The notes beneath the pieces were generated by a model, which had not been told where the DNA came from, searched no databases, and was given only the letters and a program-made list of their open reading frames with translations. A stretch of 64,000 bases of DNA from Sphagnum compactum (taxonomy: Eukaryota > Bryophyta > Sphagnopsida > Sphagnales), in contig OZ234501.1 in NCBI GenBank assembly GCA_965153455.1, forward strand, positions 6,448,001 through 6,512,000. The letters run 5' to 3'. A program made the translations under genes and the position numbers. Every line of letters starts with the position of its first letter. Position 1 is the stretch's first letter. This document shows positions 50,721 to 63,970 of the stretch, in pieces.

Positions 50721-53700
50721 TTGGTTTGAGATTAAGATGATGTTATCTTAATATGACCTCCACTATAATTTATTTATAAATGAAAATAAACATGGTATAG
50801 TTGTAAATAAACCATATGATATAAAATCAAGATGAAATTGTTTATTTTAACATGTTCTTAATCTGAAGTAATTTCTTTAATACACATTGAATAGCTACTA
50901 AATACTTTTAAATATGTGGAATAGGTTTTAATATATGTTTCATATACCTTAACTACATGTTAAATATATTTTTAATGTATTCCAAAACACCTTAGTGTAT
51001 ATGAACGGGTCATAATAAATATTTGCTTGACCAATAATATTCATCCATGCAAGAATATATTCTTTAGGTTGTTGACCCAATAAACCAAGGAGCTCCATGA
51101 TACTTATAGAAAAAGCAAACAAGTTGTCACAATCATTGGAAGAAAAATAAGACATTGCAAGAAAATGGAAGGTGTGTGGGTTCCTCCCAAGTTTTAGCAA
51201 TTGGTTGAGATCTAGTCAATATGGCCATGTTGTACTCAAGTTATCCAAGATGAAAGAAGCTAACATGTAGATGTTTCACATCTTTTCTCAAGTATGTGAA
51301 CTCCTCCCATGAAAGCATGCAAATGTTTGACATTGTTTTTATAGTATGTTGAACTCATGCCATCAAAGCGCAAAAATGTTTTACTTTTGTGAAGGAGATT
51401 CACATATGGTTCAACAAACCTGCAACAAAGAACATCACAATCCAAGTTAATAACTACATATAAGTATTTGTCTTAGTGCACACATGTATGTTAGTTCCTA
51501 AGTATATGAATGGCACATGTGACTAAAATCCATGAGAAAACTTTGAACATAGACACATAATGTGTGGATTTTCTCAAATTCAATAATCTAATTTTTACTT
51601 TGATAATCAACCACCATGTTCATCATTGTTAAAGGGGGTGAACACATGGAAGGTGTAACACTTTTGGACATGTGTGGAAGTCCATAATTAACATTATGGA
51701 AGTAATGTGGAAGCATGGTACCTTGAATCACACCAACCATTTTGCAAGTTGTCATCATACATTCATCATCAAAAAATCAAACACAATTTACCTTATGAAA
51801 ATCTTAAATTCAAAGGATGGGCTTCTAAATGATTACTTTCATTGAATAAAAAACTTAATTAAAAAAACTTGTAATTTAAGGTACATAAAAACATTTGTTC
51901 ATCAAATCCTCCCAAAAAGTACTCCTTGGTATCAATGTGATCACTCCATACTATCATTGAATTCTTTATTCACTAAAAACATTACATGAAAGTGCATTGA
52001 GTTCGCATTCATTGATTATGAACTATTTCAAGTTTTTTGGTACTCTTTTAAAATTTTATTATGTCATAACAATTCAAAAAAAAATCATGAAACTCATACA
52101 ATATGTAATGTTTCCATGATATGGTGTACACACTTTGTGTCAAAACTGGAAGTACCAATAGTATCAAAAGTAGTAACACAAAAAATTTCACTCTTTGAAT
52201 TCTTTTAATAATCACCTATAGTTTTATTTTGGCTTTAAAAGTAAGACAAGTTATATAAATCATGAATATGAAATTAATTCATACTTTTGCTTTTATGTAA
52301 TTACACCAATAATTTAATAAAAACTATTTAAAACATCTTGTTTAATAGTAGTTTATCATTTTTCATTAATTAAAAATTTTCACTTTATCTTTCTAGAATG
52401 ATTAAAAAACACTTTACCCAACTATATATTTAATGTGCAAGCATTTTATAACTTACAAAATCATAATCTTCAACATTATCATAACATAATGTACTACCAA
52501 ACATTTATTTATCATTTAATATGAACATCATTATTTTAAGGCAAACTTAAAGTTTTCATGAAAAAAATTGTTCATTATGGTTGTCTTTTGTACATGCAAA
52601 AATTCGTGGACAAATTTTTTATAAAACTAATTTTTTGAATCCTTTTTGTTAAATTGCAATCTTTTTGACAAGTTCCTACAAGTTAAAAATGTACTCTAAT
52701 CAACCATTGACTTATTCAAATATGCACCAATGTCATAACATAATGAGAGTTTATGATGTGATCCACCTTTAATTTCACATTTTTATTACAAAATCTTCTC
52801 CAAATACCTAGAAAGCCACTTCAAAAATGTGTTGCAATGAAATCTACAACATTGTGATTTCTTTTTGTTTACACCACCATACCATGGAAACACCTTGTGA
52901 TTATACTAAATAAAAAATTGTAGTGTTGCATTTTTCTCATCTTAATCACTTTAATTTAGATTCATGGCTAATTACAAATTTCAAAATATTGCAAAAATTA
53001 TCTTGTGATAACTATTTATGGACAACGTAATGTGCTTTCACCCATAATTGGACTTGGGATTACTCCTAGATTTCATTTGGACTTTGAATTCTTCATTTTG
53101 GACCCTATAAATTGGATCTTGGGCATATTATTTTTCATGTCTACTTTATTATTATTTTCCCCTACAATTATGTTATCAATACAATGTAAATTAATTTTTT
53201 TGCATTTCTTCACTAGGAAACTTAATTGCTTCATCTTTTCATGGAATTAATATGTGTGTATTGGTAGAACCCAAAGAGGATCTTCTCATTTTCCATTCCT
53301 AGTTATGACACACCTATTTAATGTGCAAAGTACAATATTTGAATGCAATCATTGGAGCTTGATTAACATATGTATTGAAATTCTTCATAATCCTCCATCA
53401 ATTCTTTAAAATTTTAGATGCATTTTCAATAATAATACAACACTTTTTCATAAAATAATAAAATTAATTCTAGTCTACTATATCAAAAAAATTATTATTT
53501 AGACATAAAAACACACCCCTAACAATTTATAGTCAAGTACACATACCCATTTATCTGCTAGATGTGAAAGAATTGGATAAGCACATCAATAGGAACTATT
53601 TAAGGGGAAACATGGGAAAAAATCAATTTTATCAAATAACCACATTGTAAGATTTCAAACATTTTTTCTTGACCTCCTATTATGGTTGCTTTTGCAAGTG

Positions 53701-56700
53701 GCCAATTCTTTTAGTTCTTGTGTTTGGGAGTCATTTGGGAGTAGAAATCTTTTGCTTTCATAATCTATAGTAAATGTGTGAAGTTTGCTACATCTTTGTA
53801 AATGAAAGGAGACAACAACATTATCTCCAAATGATAACATGTGTGAAAATTTGGTAAAAAATCTCATGTTTCTTTTTTTTCTTTTATGACAAAAAATGTT
53901 CTCTCCATTCATTTTATTTCCTTATATTAAAAATGTTAATTCTTAAGTGTTTCGATTTTTCTCTTGTTTCTTTGTGTATGCCATTCATGCATAATTATCA
54001 TTTTTTGTCTTTGTTTGTAAGGTTTAATGTTCCTATTAGGTTTGTTAACATTTCTTCGTTAAGTGCTTTGATGATTTAATCTTCTTCTTAGTAACGTTTA
54101 GGTGTGCCCAACATCAATATAAATTTTGCAAAACATCACAAGTTTGAGAATTGGGTAAGCTTGATGGCATAATGGTTAATGAAGTCATTGCACATACCCA
54201 TGGATCTTTTTTTGCAAGTAAACCATTTTGTTCAATAATAAAGTACTTGTGATTTATCACAACATGGACCTTTAGTTTCATCTTTAGAATGAGCTGTCAT
54301 GTAACTTCACTAGTGTTTTCTACTGTCTTACATTTGTGATTCACAAGTTGCTTTTCAAGTTGGATGTCCATCTGAAAAGGTCCCAAGAGTCATGTAAATA
54401 ATACGTGCATGAATTACAAATCAAATGATGATCATAAACAACTAGTTGTGGAAGAATATTGTTCAATGGCTTCATATTATTGTTTGTTATTATAAAACAT
54501 TTCAAATGAAGATCACATGCCATTTGCGAATAGTGTGAAAGGATGCATGGGCACACATAGGCACCACCATTGATGATTTTCATTATTTTACATGTTTAGT
54601 TTGAAAACTTAGAAAAACATATTTTAAAGTTATGGATTCAATTCTTCTATTAAAGGATTGGTTAAATATTTTTTAATGAAATTCAAAACATTGTCCCAAA
54701 ACTCCCAATTGTGTATGTTAAACTACCATACGTGATGGGTATTTTGCCTTTCAACACAAACTATATTATAGATGGTTAACCAATGCTCATGATTTTATTT
54801 TCTTTGTTTTAGTTCAGTTAATCAATGTGGCTTATATGGCCTTGATCCTAATTATGAACGAATGGATTAAATCACATTTAAACTCATATAAGACAATTAT
54901 GAAGGTTTATTCTTCTATGACTTGGCTTTTTATACGCCTAATTCTTCCATTAGTTTGCCTAATTGCATTCATAATATTTTCGTGATAAACAATGCCCATT
55001 GCTATGAAGCAATCCATTTGATTATAATTGGGCAATTTAGGTGGTGATATTTTACGAGTGATTAATACCCATCATACCTTTAGTCACCAATGCTTTCTAG
55101 AACACAATCATGAACTAATTTTATGGGTGAGATTATATCCATGAAAACAAAAGTGTGGCCTAACTAGATGGTTTAACTAATCTATACCAAAACATGGTTA
55201 TTGGATTGGGTTTAACAACATACTTGATTAAGTGCGATCAACATTTAGTTTATGAACCATTACTTAATCCTTTTTAGGGGACAAAGTTTGGAGCAAGTAG
55301 TTGGAATGCCAATGGGTTTTCTTGATCACCAATTTGGTGTAATTCATCTTATGTTTTATGAATGTAAATTCATCCAAAGGTTGGCCAAATTAGGGAGGGT
55401 CTTTGATATGGAAAAATTCAAATATGCTTTCAAATCTATCAATGACATTTATTGGATCAACATAGGTGATGTTCGCCAATTTTTAGACCCAATTGCTTCC
55501 AAAGATAAAGACAATTCATTTTGGATTTATCTCCTCTAGGTTGTGAAAATCAAATTAAATTTTGATGTTTTTTTCTTTATGGGATCATAAGTTGGGCATG
55601 AAGGCCCATGTTATGAGTTTTGACATTGAAATAAAGGATGAGCTTGAAAGAAGATTCTATCTTAAGAAATATGATAAGAAGAGATTTTTTACATTTCCTT
55701 TTACATACATTGTCAACTTCCGTGCATCTAGTTTTGCACTACTATATAATGTCATCATTTCTTAGAGATTTATGGTTTTATGTCTCTCTAACAATACCTT
55801 GGATGCATTTCATGAAATCAATATGTTGGTCAAAACCATGACCAATAATGGTTTCTTTTAAATAAAACTTTCGAAAACAATTTTTAAGTTCATAGCTTTT
55901 GAAGCGTTCCCAAAACTTTTATTCAACATAAAAGTCTTATGGATTTGTTGTCAAACATTGATGTTTAAATTATGCAATTTTGAATCCAAACTTTTTATGA
56001 ATGATCTTCATAGTGATGCAATGCTAGTTCCAATTTCTCTTTCAATACAATTCTAGTACATATGTACTATGTTAATTTTTTAATGTAACTTACTAGTATA
56101 CGTGGAGAAACTTAAATAAAGTTCAAGGAAATGCTTCATTGTTGACAAAAAATAATACAAATTTTTTTTTTGGGAGTATACTATACACATCAAGGATGGG
56201 AATGCATGTTAGTGTTCAAATCAACATCATAAGACCTAAAGATATGTGAAGCCCAAAGGTTAAATGGAAGGGATTTTTTTTTCTCTCTTAAGATGTTTTG
56301 ATTTTAAAAAAGTTTTCAAATTGGATGGGTTTAAAAGATGTTTGGATGATCACCTAGATGTAAATTTTTAACATTCATATTTTGTTGATTCAAATAAAAG
56401 GTTTAATTAAAAAATTTGTAATTTGTTCAACTTCAAAAGTAAATGCAGGCAACCGATATACATTTTCCGAGCAAGCAATGTAATTAAATATCACTTTTTT
56501 AAAAAATGAAAAAATATTAGCTAAAACTTGTCTATATATTAAAAAAGGATTATGGGATATGCCCATTATGCATTTAATGGTCACAATGGTATTAATCCTA
56601 AATAGACCTAAAATTAATAAATAGAATGAGTCCCAAGGGAAAGTCAAACAATTATTCCAAGGTTCCAATTTATTCACTACAATTGAAAGGTTTATTTTTC

Positions 56701-57205
56701 CTTCTTTTTCACTAATGCAAATGCTCTTGAAATATGATGCACTTGTAATTTATTACAATAAATTTTCTGAATCACATAAACTTATAAAAATTTTGGAGGT
56801 TAAGGATGTTTATGTTGGGATGCCAATTGTTGCAATACAACTTGTGTTGGGACAATTTGAATAAATAACTAAATACTTGGTGCACATGTTCCACATTTGC
56901 AACATAATTTAGTAGTGTTGCCAACTCACTTGTTCCTTGATGCATTGTACCAAAAAGGTTGAATGTATGTGTGACTTAGTTGGTGTAAATAAACTTGTTT
57001 TTACATTTATATATAGTAACAAATATGTAGCTCTTGGTTGTGAGTTCCATGATCAATTAAATTTTTGTTATTGCTATAATCACCAACTCATGATGATTGC
57101 CCATCATGTGTCTCATCTTCAAAATTGTCCAAAACATTGTTCCAAAGTTTTCATCGTCATCTTGAAATGTCAACGTTTTGGTTATGGCTTTTGACATTAT
57201 ATTCT
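50720..57205. other. AT-rich intergenic DNA with one unexplained open stretch
   Basis: No recognised gene. Scattered frames are under 100 codons. The stretch at 55240-56055 is unusually open and is described separately. Confidence 0.4.
55240..56055 (+). other. unidentified degraded open stretch
   Basis: Frame 1 is open at 55240-55539 (GMPMGFLDHQFGVIHLMFYE, then MEKFKYAFKSINDIYW). Frame 2 is then open at 55545-56054 with only two stops in 170 codons (MKAHVMSFDIEIKDELERRF, later NNTLDAFHEINMLVKTMTNN). In such AT-rich DNA that is more open than expected and suggests a decayed coding sequence, perhaps of transposon origin. I do not recognise the family. Confidence 0.3.
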
Positions 57206-57213
57206 TTACAATG

Positions 57214-58936
57214 CACTACAAGAAAACAAAGTTTTTTTGATTGGGAAAATTGGTCAAAAGGTACCCCAAATGGCCCCTGTCCAATTTGACTAAGGTGCCA
57301 TTTTGGACAAGTCGTTTTGGACCTAACCATTTTGGATACGAGGTCTTTTTGGTTTGTTTTTTTTATTGGATTTTTTATTGTCTTTTTTTATAGTTAACAA
57401 TATTTTGACAAAAATTATATATGATTTAATTTTAAGTAACAATAACATATAATATATATTAAATATATATAATGTTATATATCATATTACAATTATTATA
57501 TAATAATTATAATCATATATATTTATCTATTAATTAACAAATTAGCTACTTACATTACCTAATAATTAATGTAAAAAATAAAATAAAATAATTTACCTAC
57601 CTACCTATGTTATTTACCTTAGGCCCTCTAAACTAGGTAGCTTAAGCTAGGTGGCCAACTTTAGACCTATTTGCCTAGGCAACCTAGTTTAGCTATTTAA
57701 GCCATATAAAATCAAGGTAAGCCTAGGTATGTGTGAAGGCTTGAACTACTCACCTCCACTTTGGGGAGTCAAGTCTTTACCGTTGGATTACCACTTCAAA
57801 AGTTGAAAACTTTTGTCAATATATTGTAATAAACTTGATTGATTTTTTTGTTTTGATGTACATATTGTGACATTCATCAACGAACTTCAATTATTTTGTA
57901 TTATTTACCTACGTAAGAGGTTATACCATGTACCAAATATCTACTTAGATAATTGGTAGGTATTTACGCCTAGTAGGTTACTACATGTTATTGACTGAAT
58001 TAATAAATAATTAATAAAAATAGATATAATGATTGATTAATTACCTATCAATTATAAATAAATAAATAATATCAATGATTAATAATTGATTATTTCCTAT
58101 TAATTACTAAATATTAACTATTGAATAATAATTATTTATTATTAATTACTGATTATTTGTTATTTAATATTAATTATTGATTAATTAATAATGAATTAAT
58201 AATTATCAATTAATATATAATGAATTAGTATTAACTAACAAATTAGTTCAAAATAATTTCATTTATCAATAATTATTGACAATTATATATTTCCTACTAT
58301 TGATTATTAAAAATTATTATCAATATTAGCCCAAAAAAAGATAAATTTTGATGGATAAATTAATTATTGGTTATTAATTAAGATTTATTTGGTGATTGAT
58401 TAATTAAATAAAATATTAATCATAAATTATTGAGTATTATATCAATTATTGATTATCAACTAATTAATGTACTAAGTTTAAGTACCTACATGTGTGTAAA
58501 GGTAACATGTATGTAGCCTATTAAATTTTATAAATACCTATTAGGTGTAATATGCCTAACTTAAAGCCTACTAGCTATGAATTTAGGTTTGGTGCGTACC
58601 TTAAGCAAAATAAACTTGTAGGTTAAATAGCCAAATTAGTATGGTTGATTTGACTAAATGTCAAATTAGAATGGCCAATTTGACTAATTGTAATCACAAT
58701 GGCTATTGAATATGTCAACTTGACTTAACCTTGGTCATCTTGATGGACATTTGGTTTTTTCGACTAGATGTTTGGTTTGTTACATGGTCGAAAATGCCAC
58801 TTTAGTTAAATGTTTCAATAAAAAATAACTTGTGTCTTTCATTCCTTGGCCTTTAATGAAAACAACCATCCCCCTTGGTCAATGTGGACATTTTAATCAA
58901 GTTGGACATTTTGAAAAGTCACATTTTCTTGTAGTG
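57214..58936. mobile_element. complete non-autonomous CACTA (En/Spm) transposon
   Basis: Left end CACTACAAGAAAA and right end TTTTCTTGTAGTG are perfect 13-bp terminal inverted repeats. ATG flanks both sides (57211-57213 and 58937-58939), the 3-bp duplication of the family. Subterminal regions carry repeated TTTTGGACA/TTTGACTA-like motifs, as CACTA transposase-binding regions do. The 1.7-kb interior is AT-rich filler (ATTAATTA, ACCTACCTACC) with no transposase. Confidence 0.92.
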
Positions 58937-58939
58937 ATG

Positions 58940-59985
58940 GTTAAATTACAATTTCCAAGGCCCTGGAAGTCCAAATTTATGCACAAGATAACATAAACCA
59001 TCACATGTGTATGTTGTGGACATAACTATCATTGTATGATATATCAATACTCTAAGGGAAATTAAATTAGATTTTATGCATATAAATGAAAAAAAAATAA
59101 ATTAGCATAATATGTAGACCAAGGGTGCTTAGTAAAAGAGGTTTACAAGCCAAATAACCACAATTTAGGAAAGATACAAAAGCCAAAAATGTCTTCCTAT
59201 TAAATAATACAAATAATCACAAAATTGTATAATGGTGCTTAAACTATGGAATAGGATTTTTGAGTTTGAAGATGAGATTACACCCACATGGACAATGTTA
59301 CCTCCTACTTCTTGCACCTCAAGTTCAATTCAAAACTCCAAATTGGCCCTATAACAAATATAGTGAAAGTATAGGAATCCTACGAATTTTAATATTTGGT
59401 GCAATAGCAAATCAACTAGCAATTCAAACTTCATTAGTTCTAGCAAATGATAGGTTTTTGTCCTAACATAATTATTTACATATATTTTGACGAGGTAATA
59501 AGTTCATTTCACACTTTAAAAGCCTATCCATTGATAAATCCAGTCCTTATTTTATATCAAAATCCTTTTTAACAAAATGGAAAATAAGGACTATGTTTCA
59601 TGGCCTTTTACATGTCCATTACCATATGTATTGACCACTCTAGAAGCTATCTAACTATGACATAATACTATCTTAAATTCAACATGTCCCACCTCAAGAA
59701 AAAATCTTCTTAAATCTATATGTGTTTTCATGGACAAAACACATTGATGTTATAGACACAATAAACATTTCAATAAGTTAATAACCAGCTAAAAGGAGGG
59801 ATATTTTGATGAAATAAAAAAATAAACCTTAGTCCTCTAAAGCTTGAATATGATGGACCTTTATTCAATCTTGTTCATATATTATTGTATGTCATCCGTA
59901 TATTAACATAAAATTCAGCAACTTACACAATGACATGTGACAACTAAAAAAGATTTGAATTTTTTTGTTTTTAAAATTAGATAGT
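58940..59985. other. AT-rich intergenic DNA
   Basis: Nothing recognised. The 68-codon frame at 59260-59466 has no supporting features. Confidence 0.4.
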
Positions 59986-59989
59986 GGAT

Positions 59990-60560
59990 CCTCATTGTCT
60001 ATTTAAAATCATTTTAGACTATGGTACATGGCATAATAAAAATATGGCACAATTCATTTTCAATTTTTTGTCAAAATAAATTGAAGTCAATATTTGTGTA
60101 GGTAGGTAGGTAAACGTAGGTACTTCCTTAAACTACCTATCTACTTAAGTAGTTAGAACTAAGTTGGTAGGTAAGTAGGCATAGGTACTTCTTTAAACTA
60201 CCTAGGTAGGTAGGTAGGTAGGTTATGGAAGTAGGTAAATTAAGGGGTTAATATGTAAATGTTTTTAATTTCTTTTAGGTTTAACCTTCAAGGTTAAGTT
60301 CCTTTGATTGGTTCATCCCAAATAACATGTGTTTTTTATATGAAAGTGTAAAAGAAAGCCTCCTCATTACATAGTTCTCAATATGGAAGTGGAGGACAAA
60401 GCATATGGAATAATTTTTTAACTTGCAATTAGGTTGTAATCAAAAAATTTATTTCATATCTTTTGTCCTCCTTTTTAATTTTATAAATTATATAACTACT
60501 TTGGTAGAAATGGGTGCTAGTACTGACCAACTAATTACTTAACTAACTAACTAATAAATA
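59990..60560. repeat. dispersed repeat with TAGG arrays, copy B
   Basis: Direct copy of the blocks at 48765-49460: TTTTAGACTATGGTACATGG, a TAGG array near 60098-60120 and 60200-60225, CAAGGTTAAGTTCCTTTGA, GGAAGTGGAGGACAAAGCAT. It is diverged and shorter. Confidence 0.65.
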
Positions 60561-61189
60561 ATGATTATGTATATATATATAATTAAAATATTAATTAACT
60601 ATAAATTAATTTCTAAGTAATAACAAATAAACAAACATATTAGTTATAAAGTAAAGTTCATTCATATCAATGTTCATCCATGATTCATAGTTAACTATTA
60701 GTTTAGTTCATTTATAGTTAACTCTCATTTTTAAATAACTTCTAGTTCATCGATTATTGATGCATAATTAATTATTTGTTTACTCTTAGTTAAATCATAT
60801 TTAAGTCGTAATTCACTTGTAGTTAAGAAACCTCTTCAGAAACTTACCTAGTCGATGGGCACACGAAAACCTACACAAAATTTTCTTTAAATTAAGTCCC
60901 CAAATGGGTATAATAAAAATAAAACCTTCATTACCTTTAGTTTATTTATCACTAGTTTGAAATAAAATCTTACACCAAACCTTATTATGTTATTTTTGTG
61001 TTTATGTTTTTTTTACTTTATCGCAATAAAAACATATATTTGTATTTTGGTCTTGCACATTTCGTGTTTTTGATTTTAGTCTTTGTGTTTTTGTTTTGCT
61101 TCTTTTGTTTCATGTTTTGGATTTAAAGTTAAAACTCTTATTTTGTCATCCCTCTTTGTAATTTTCATGCTCATGATAGCATTCATGAA

Positions 61190-61985
61190 AGCCTAGTTTT
61201 TTTCTTTTGAGTTTTCGGGGAGGGAGGGGTTTTTGTATGCTCCCAATGTGTTCCCAGTGAATTCCCAAGCAGTTCCCATCAAGTTTCCAATGTGTCCCCC
61301 AAGATGTTCCCAATAACACCACATTTATATGCCATATGTTTTGCCCAAATTTGAACTTTCACTACATATATATAAAGTATAAAGTTCAAAGGGAAGCACC
61401 TATGTGCTTATATTTTGGGATGTCCAATGTTTCCAAAAAATTGTGATAAGTGAATCGAAATGGCTACTTTAAAAAAAACTAAAATTTTCAATGCACCTCC
61501 TAACTAATTAACATAAACAATGAATATCTTCAACAATGAATACCTCCATTATAAAAAAAGGAATATTTTTCTAAGAAAAAATGGGTCACAAGCACAAGTA
61601 GGAATAGAAATCTACTTTCTAATGAGGTGATGCAACATGCACTTGAGATGTTCAATTATTTTTTCCTTTGGGAGAGTTGTGAGGTTTGATTTAATTTTTT
61701 TCGTGGATATATGTTTCCAATGTGTTCCTGCCAAGTTCCCATCAAGTTCTCAATGTGTTCTTGTCACATCCCTATTCTCAATGTGTTCCCAAATATTTTC
61801 CCAATAGCACCACACATTACCTCATAAAATTTAGCCCAATCACAATTGATACATGTGGGCCAAAGGGCAACACTTCTAAAATTGCAAATTTCTATTTGGG
61901 GGAGTGTATGAAGTTTGAATTTTTTTGTGATGGGTTAATCAAAGTGGTTGATTGCCTTAAAAAAGAAGAATAAAAACTTAGGGAT
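61190..61985. repeat. tandem pair of a roughly 480-bp unit with GTTCCC motifs
   Basis: The unit from about 61200 (CCAATGTGTTCCC, TTCCCATCAAGTT, CCCAATAACACCACA, later AAATTGTGATAAGTGAATCG) recurs from about 61690 (CCAATGTGTTCC, TTCCCATCAAGTTC, CCCAATAGCACCACA, later TTTTTGTGATGGGTTAATC). The same GTTCCC words occur at 11745-11940. Confidence 0.6.
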
Positions 61986-61989
61986 GCAC

Positions 61990-63320
61990 CCCAAAATTAA
62001 TCAATATAACTAATAATGATAGATAAAAAAATTTAGGAAGGTTCAAACCTATGAGTTTTATTTTCTAATGAAATCCCTTCAAGTACAAAAATGGATTGGA
62101 TGAACTAAAATCCCACACACAACACATTAAAAAATCACATAACACAAGGAAAAAACTTACTTTGGGTTATGATTGCTCACGTGCTTAAAATGTGGTCTTT
62201 ATGTAGGCTACACCCAAAAAGGAGTTAATGGCATGCACTTAAAAGACCTCACTTTACAAGGATCACTAATCAAATTCACATAAGCTTTCCCTTGTGGATG
62301 TTTTCACAATACAACAATACATGATGAGTTTATTATATTATAATTTCCTACATACAAAGTTCTATTAGAAGGCTTGATGATAGGCTAACAACATGAAAGT
62401 ATGGAAAGGGAAAATGAGTTCAAAATTCTTTTCACAACCCCTTAAATACTTGAAAGAAGAGTGAATGAATTATTCACCCCTTTTATCTAGGTCTAATAAA
62501 AATGATCAATTACGACTTTATATGTTGTGCATGATAGTTTTTTAAATAGTAAAATTTTAATGGATGAATATTTGTATTATTTGGCATCCTTTTATCAAGG
62601 ATCTAGTGTTTCAATTCAAGTGAAGTCAAACCAGTTCATTTTATTTGTGACTAACTCAAAATAAGTAACTCAACCATAATTGAACGCAAAGGTCCCTAGT
62701 CAAAAATCCTCTTGCATAAGACCCATAAGGTTTATTATTTATATCCCATAACTACCCATCTTTTAAAAATTCCACTTCTAGTTACTACTTTTGGTGTTAC
62801 ATGCCCATCCTCATGGATAAAGGATATTAGTGTTTGCAGAATAATTGAGATATAAATTATTAATTGGTTAATGTTTTAGTTTATTTATTTATTTAATATT
62901 ATAATCATTAATGAAAAGTTATAATTAATGAGTTGGTGTATTGATTATTATATAGTTAATATTTTATTCATTTTCATTTGTGAAATATAATCACGTGAAA
63001 ATGACATTTGTGACAAATACACATTCACCCTTTTCATTGGTTGCAGGACAAATTACGGTCCTAAAACCATTGTCACCATTTTTGGCCTAGGCCGATATCT
63101 CTACTTGGCAACATGGTTACTTATTCATTAGTTTTGAACATCCCCAAAGTTCAATTTTTTTTGCCTTTGTGATTGGCATCTTTCATTGGCCCATCACAAA
63201 GATAATTTAGTCAAGCTTTGGACGATCCCAAAGTATGTATGTTGTAAGACCCGCCTTTGGGCTAGTTATATAGGTTACAAGATATGGGAGAAACTTAGAG
63301 GCCAAAGGGTATGGGATAAA
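61990..63320. other. AT-rich intergenic DNA
   Basis: Nothing recognised on either strand. Confidence 0.4.
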
Positions 63321-63375
63321 GGGAGAAGCTATTGGGAACATATTGGGGAACACATTGGGAACATGTTTGGGGGTC
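63320..63375. repeat. inverted copy of the GTTCCC minisatellite words
   Basis: ATTGGGAACATATTGGGGAA and CACATTGGGAACATG are the reverse complement of the CCAATGTGTTCCC words at 61230-61805. Confidence 0.55.
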
Positions 63376-63586
63376 GGGGCCGAGGGAGAGGTAATGGGAA
63401 CCAGATGGGAATACAATGAGAACGTCCGAGGGACAAACAAAAAGAAAAGAAGAGAAGGAGAATTCTGTTATAAATTCCACTTTAGTTCTGTTTCCACAAG
63501 CACACATCCCTCAAAATTGACACCAAATTCTGCAATCTCTGACAACCTGAACAGAATCTGCTCTCGAGATCCTTGATGAGCAACAG

Positions 63587-63830
63587 ACCTTGCACATCCG
63601 GGACGGATGGGAAGGACTCTAGTGTCAAAGAGCATCGGGACATTGCACATAGCAGACGCATGGAAGGACTCTAGGTGTCAAGAGCATCAGACAGTGTACA
63701 TACCTAGCAGACCGATGGAAGGACTCTAGTGTCAAGAGCATCAGAGACCTTGCACATACCAGACGGATGGAAAGGTCTCTATTTTCGAGAGCATCAGGTC
63801 TTGCACAACATTGGACTGTAGTGTCTTAAG
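63587..63830. repeat. 53-bp tandem repeat, about four units
   Basis: GACCTTGCACAT, CAGACGGATGGAAGGACTC, TAGTGTCAAGAGCATCAGA form a unit of about 53 bp, starting near 63587, 63640, 63693 and 63747, with a worn partial unit after 63799. The block is GC-richer than its surroundings. No gene is assigned. Confidence 0.8.
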
Positions 63831-63907
63831 ATGCTGCTGTTCTCCTCGATGTTGAGTGTGCATATATGGAGGCCCGCCTTATCCTCGTTTGATATTTCTG
63901 CCCTAAC

Positions 63908-63970
63908 AGAGGAGGCACCTTACACACAAGGTTCCTCAAACCTTGTGCATAATAATAAGGTGCCTCCTCT
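63908..63970. repeat. long imperfect hairpin with 15-bp perfect outer stem
   Basis: AGAGGAGGCACCTTA (63908-63922) pairs exactly with 63956-63970. Inside, CACAAGGTT pairs with AACCTTGTG. The right arm lies near the window edge, so the full element may continue. Confidence 0.7.
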
